Below are positions 61,422-64,000 of a stretch of DNA of 64,000 nucleotides, one piece after another. Where the stretch lies: NCBI GenBank assembly GCA_018648805.1, contig JABGQM010000007.1, positions 50,290 to 114,289 of the forward strand. Reading direction: 5' to 3'. This DNA comes from Verrucomicrobiota bacterium. GTDB lineage: Bacteria; Verrucomicrobiota; Kiritimatiellia; UBA8416; JABMPJ01. The notes beneath the pieces were generated by a model that worked only from the letters and a program-made list of their open reading frames with translations, did no database searches and had not been told where the DNA came from. The position numbers and the translations under genes were made by a program. Numbering within the stretch: position 1 is the stretch's first letter; each line of letters starts with the position of its first letter.

Positions 61422-63326
61422 ATGCGTTTCGAAGTACTTCTAAAATATCCGTTCGTCCTCCTCACCGGGTTCGTGGTGACCTTCGCGCTGACCCCCGTTG
61501 TCCGCTATGTGGCCGAATACATCGGCATGGTCGATCAGCCGCGCCAACGCCACGTGCACAAAGCCGCGACGGCAACCTGGGGCGGCATCGCCGTATTTCT
61601 CGGCTTCCATGTCGCCTGCTTCGCCATCTTTGTCCTGCCGTGGGCCCCGTTTGTGGGTGTGCTGGATGCCGTGTGGTGGTGGCACTTCCTGCTACTCTCT
61701 ACGTTGCTGCTCTGCATCGGGCTGCTCGACGACATGTTCGATCTCAAACCGGTGGTCAAACTGGCGGGCCAGGTCGTGGTCGCCTTGCTGGCCTTCCATT
61801 TCGATATGCGCATCGGCGCGATCCTGGGCATGAGCCTGCCCGGCGTTGTCGATATGCTCCTGACCGTGGCTTGGTTTGTCGTCATCATCAACGCCTTCAA
61901 CCTGATCGACGGCATGGATGGACTCGCCACCGGGCTGGCCCTGATTGCCGCCATCGGACTGGCCGGCTCCTTCCTGATCCGCCACATGCCCACAGATGCC
62001 CTCGTGCTGATTGGCTTGATCGGGGCCTGTCTCGCCTTTCTGCGTTACAACTTTCATCCAGCCACCATCTTCCTCGGCGATGGCGGGAGCATGTTCCTCG
62101 GTTTCCTGCTCGCCTCCGTGGCGCTCAGCTCGGGCGGCGCCAAGCTGACCACCGTCACCACGATCGCGGTACCGCTCTTGGCCGTGGGGATTCCTCTCTT
62201 CGACACCGTGTTGGCCATCTGGCGGCGCACCATGCGCCGCATGCTGGGCAAAGACGAACGCACGAACGTAGAGACAAAGGCCCACGTCTTTAGCGGCGAT
62301 GTCGATCACGTCCACCATCGCCTCCTCAGAGCGGGCCTCTCCCATCGCGGTGCCGCCGGGTGGCTCTACGCCCTCGCCCTCGGCTTGGTCAGTGTGGGCC
62401 TGCTGAGCATGATGTACAACTCGCATGCGACCGGCATCTATATTGTCGCCTTCGTGGCGATCACCTACCTCGTGGTGCGACACCTGGCATCGATCGAGCT
62501 GTGGACCAGCGGCCAGGTGCTGATCCAAGGTCTGCACCGCCCCGGCAACCACATGCTGGGGGTCGTGGCTTATCCCATCATCGACGTGCTCTCGCTGGGT
62601 GGGGCCCTTGCGATTGCGACCGGCTTCGCGGGGACGTTCGACTCCTTTGACCAGTGGAAGACGCTCTGGGTTGATCAGCTTCCGGTCTGGGTGGGCCTGC
62701 CCTTCCTCTGCATGTTTATGGCGCGAACCTACTCACGTGTGTGGAGCCGGGCGCGCATGTCGGAGTTCATCCTGCTGGGCTTTGCGATCCTGGCGGGCAC
62801 CCTCGTGGCCACAGGCCTGAACGCCGTGACCCTCATCATCCATGCGCATGACTTGGCTCTCCAGTTCATCCTGCATGGCAGCCTGTCCGTCACACTTATT
62901 GTCGGGCTGCGTTCCCTGCCACGTGCCATCCTGGATGCCATGGCGGGCAGCCGTACGCGCGGAACGGCCTCCCAATCGGTCCGCCGCCTGCTGCTGATCG
63001 GAGCCAGCAGCACCCAGGCGACACTCTTCCTGATCAACCAGGGCTTCCGGCTGGCCAACGATGAGTCCGTGGCACACGTGGTGGGGTATATCGACAACAA
63101 CCGGCAGCTGCACGGCCGCTATGTCGGCGGCCAGCTGGTGCATGGCGGGATCGATCAGCTTGAGAACGAGATCCATACGCACGAAATTGATATGCTCGTG
63201 GTTATTGATCCGCTGGATGATGGCGACATGCAGACCGTCACCACCGTGGCCGACCGCAACAAGGTCGATGTCTATGCCTGGACCGCCGGGATCCGGACAA
63301 TCCGGAAGAACCGGCCAATGGTATAG
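61422..63326 (+). CDS. WecA/MraY-type glycosyl-1-phosphate transferase fused to a membrane and nucleotide-binding-like extension
   Basis: The protein has 634 residues. The N-terminal half (about 1-340, some ten membrane segments) is a polyprenyl-phosphate N-acetylhexosamine-1-phosphate transferase. Motifs are GLLDDMFDLK (Mg-binding Asp pair), NAFNLIDGMDGLATG, FLGDGGSMFLGF and DHVHHRLL. The second half adds about four membrane segments (about 380-490) and a Rossmann-like end (RRLLLIGASSTQATLFLINQGFRLA...). The latter resembles the N-terminal part of CapD-type epimerases without their catalytic domain. It should start the lipid-linked repeat unit. The extension may regulate it. Confidence 0.88.
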   Translation: MRFEVLLKYPFVLLTGFVVTFALTPVVRYVAEYIGMVDQPRQRHVHKAATATWGGIAVFLGFHVACFAIFVLPWAPFVGVLDAVWWWHFLLLSTLLLCIGLLDDMFDLKPVVKLAGQVVVALLAFHFDMRIGAILGMSLPGVVDMLLTVAWFVVIINAFNLIDGMDGLATGLALIAAIGLAGSFLIRHMPTDALVLIGLIGACLAFLRYNFHPATIFLGDGGSMFLGFLLASVALSSGGAKLTTVTTIAVPLLAVGIPLFDTVLAIWRRTMRRMLGKDERTNVETKAHVFSGDVDHVHHRLLRAGLSHRGAAGWLYALALGLVSVGLLSMMYNSHATGIYIVAFVAITYLVVRHLASIELWTSGQVLIQGLHRPGNHMLGVVAYPIIDVLSLGGALAIATGFAGTFDSFDQWKTLWVDQLPVWVGLPFLCMFMARTYSRVWSRARMSEFILLGFAILAGTLVATGLNAVTLIIHAHDLALQFILHGSLSVTLIVGLRSLPRAILDAMAGSRTRGTASQSVRRLLLIGASSTQATLFLINQGFRLANDESVAHVVGYIDNNRQLHGRYVGGQLVHGGIDQLENEIHTHEIDMLVVIDPLDDGDMQTVTTVADRNKVDVYAWTAGIRTIRKNRPMV

Positions 63327-63390
63327 GCGTGCCGACCGCCTCCTCGACCGGGTGCTTCACCTCGGCGTCTACGCTCACGAGAACTTGTCC

Positions 63391-63563
63391 TCAACCCGGC
63401 GCCGGGGCAGAGGCCGGCAGCGTGAAGTAGAAGGTCGCGCCTTGGTCGGGCGTGGGGTTGACGCCCATGATCCCACCGTGCAGCTTGACGATCTTGGCGC
63501 AGGAGGCTAGGCCGATACCGCATCCCTCGCCCTTGACATCTGTGTTGAGCTGCTGGTAGGGCC
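63391..63563 (-). pseudogene. Histidine kinase C-terminal fragment truncated by an IS element
   Basis: The minus strand encodes about 57 residues ending at the TGA at 63391-63393: PYQQLNTDVKGEG, CGIGLASCAKIVKLHGG and GATFYFTLP. This is the end of a HATPase_c domain with the G2 box of two-component sensor kinases. The frame has no start codon and meets IS sequence at about 63560. The rest of the kinase, if kept, would lie beyond the IS outside the window. Confidence 0.75.
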
Positions 63564-64000
63564 TAACCCAAGTTTCTCATCCGAACGCGTAAGTCGTTGC
63601 ATATCAACGACCGGACTTTCTGTGGCACTACAAAGTCGTTATCGTTTCAGCTCGGTTTTGCGCGTCGGAAAAGCGCGTTTCCAATCGATCCCCAGCAATG
63701 CGTAGACCCGCTCTTGTTCCGCGTCCGGCTGGCTGGGCTTGCGGATCAATACCTCGCGCCCGCCTTCGAGCGGAAGCCGGGTGGTCGCGACAACATGGGT
63801 TCCGAGCAACCGGCGCAGGGTGCGCCATTCCCGCTGGTCACCAGCTGTTTCGAGCCGATAACCGATCCAGCGCAGCAGGTGGTAGGCGAGCACACTGATG
63901 AAGATATGCCCGTCCACTCGCTTTTCGAGCTGGTGGAAGTTGGGGCGCAGCCCGAGCGTACTCTTGAGCATTCGGAACCCTTTTTCGGCTTCGAGCAAGG
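63564..64000 (-). mobile_element. Left part of an insertion sequence (IS1634/IS4-like), continuing past the window
   Basis: The IS starts where the kinase similarity ends (about 63560) and contains a transposase frame reading leftwards from beyond the window edge. The terminal inverted repeat cannot be fixed because the other end is missing. The exact boundary is uncertain by about 15 bases. Confidence 0.65.
63639..64000 (-). CDS. IS1634/IS4-like DDE transposase, C-terminal part (cut by window edge)
   Basis: About 120 C-terminal residues are visible. LEAEKGFRMLKSTLGLRP carries the probable third acidic residue (Glu) of the DDE site with the following K/R. Then comes HQLEKRVDGHIFISVLAYHLLRWIGYRLE, a typical C-terminal helix region of IS1634-like transposases. 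The frame is open to the window edge, so the copy may be intact. Confidence 0.8.
   Translation of the reverse strand, partial: LLEAEKGFRMLKSTLGLRPNFHQLEKRVDGHIFISVLAYHLLRWIGYRLETAGDQREWRTLRRLLGTHVVATTRLPLEGGREVLIRKPSQPDAEQERVYALLGIDWKRAFPTRKTELKR

Noticed and set aside
35073..63326. A complete exosortase (PEP-CTERM) system
   Set aside because: AsnB, A-T and hydrolase genes resemble exosortase-A accessory genes, but no exosortase-like membrane protein or PEP-CTERM tail was found among the products in the window.

Overview
The window is about 64 kb of GC-rich bacterial DNA. It most likely comes from an anaerobic member of the PVC group (Verrucomicrobiota or Kiritimatiellota). Reasons: two electron-bifurcating-type [FeFe] hydrogenase sets under a Rex repressor, a secreted beta-helix protein ending in a calcium-binding repeat plus a C-terminal region typical of verrucomicrobial exported proteins, eukaryote-like glycogen enzymes, and short palindromic repeats built from hexamers. 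The phylum is an inference; no rRNA or marker gene is present. No tRNA, rRNA or CRISPR array was seen.

Layout. (1) 1-163: 5' end of glutamate 5-kinase on the minus strand. (2) 271-9552: a Rex-controlled hydrogenase operon consisting of rex, a stand-alone receiver domain, then two complete tandem HydC-HydB-HydA trimers. Two Rex-like palindromes bracket the predicted promoter. (3) 9593-12875: two exported proteins on the same strand, one a caspase-like (C14) protein with an EF-hand and several PASTA-like repeats. (4) 12876-23628, minus strand: glycogen metabolism with branching enzyme, glycogen synthase, alpha-glucan phosphorylase, a 90-residue stand-alone glycogen-binding domain and a 1407-residue GH13-GH133 debranching fusion. 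(5) 23700-34988: mixed accessory and housekeeping genes (AT-richer acetyltransferase, cysteine desulfurase and ThiI, nitronate monooxygenase-like enzyme, HAD phosphatase, Ser-rich secreted protein, sigma-54-promoted secreted beta-helix protein).

(6) 35073-63326: a large surface-polysaccharide locus with an embedded nonribosomal-peptide-type assembly line. Polysaccharide functions are a flippase, a polymerase-like membrane protein, four GT4-type glycosyltransferases, a hexapeptide acetyltransferase, a polysaccharide deacetylase, a BioF2/FemAB-like acyltransferase, two SGNH hydrolases and a WecA-type initiating transferase fused to a long C-terminal extension. Peptide-chemistry functions are a phosphopantetheinyl transferase, an adenylation-carrier protein, an NadE-like ligase, an asparagine synthase, a methyltransferase, a condensation-adenylation-carrier NRPS module and two alpha/beta-hydrolases with non-serine nucleophile positions. 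The simplest reading is that the locus makes an amino-acid- or peptide-modified exopolysaccharide or glycolipid. Parts of it recall the accessory genes of exosortase A (PEP-CTERM) loci, but no exosortase is in the window.

(7) 63391-64000: a histidine-kinase 3' fragment cut by an IS element whose transposase runs off the right edge.

Many genes overlap by 1-4 nt at stop/start, which suggests translational coupling. At least two genes appear to have a promoter so close to the start codon that the mRNA would be leaderless.
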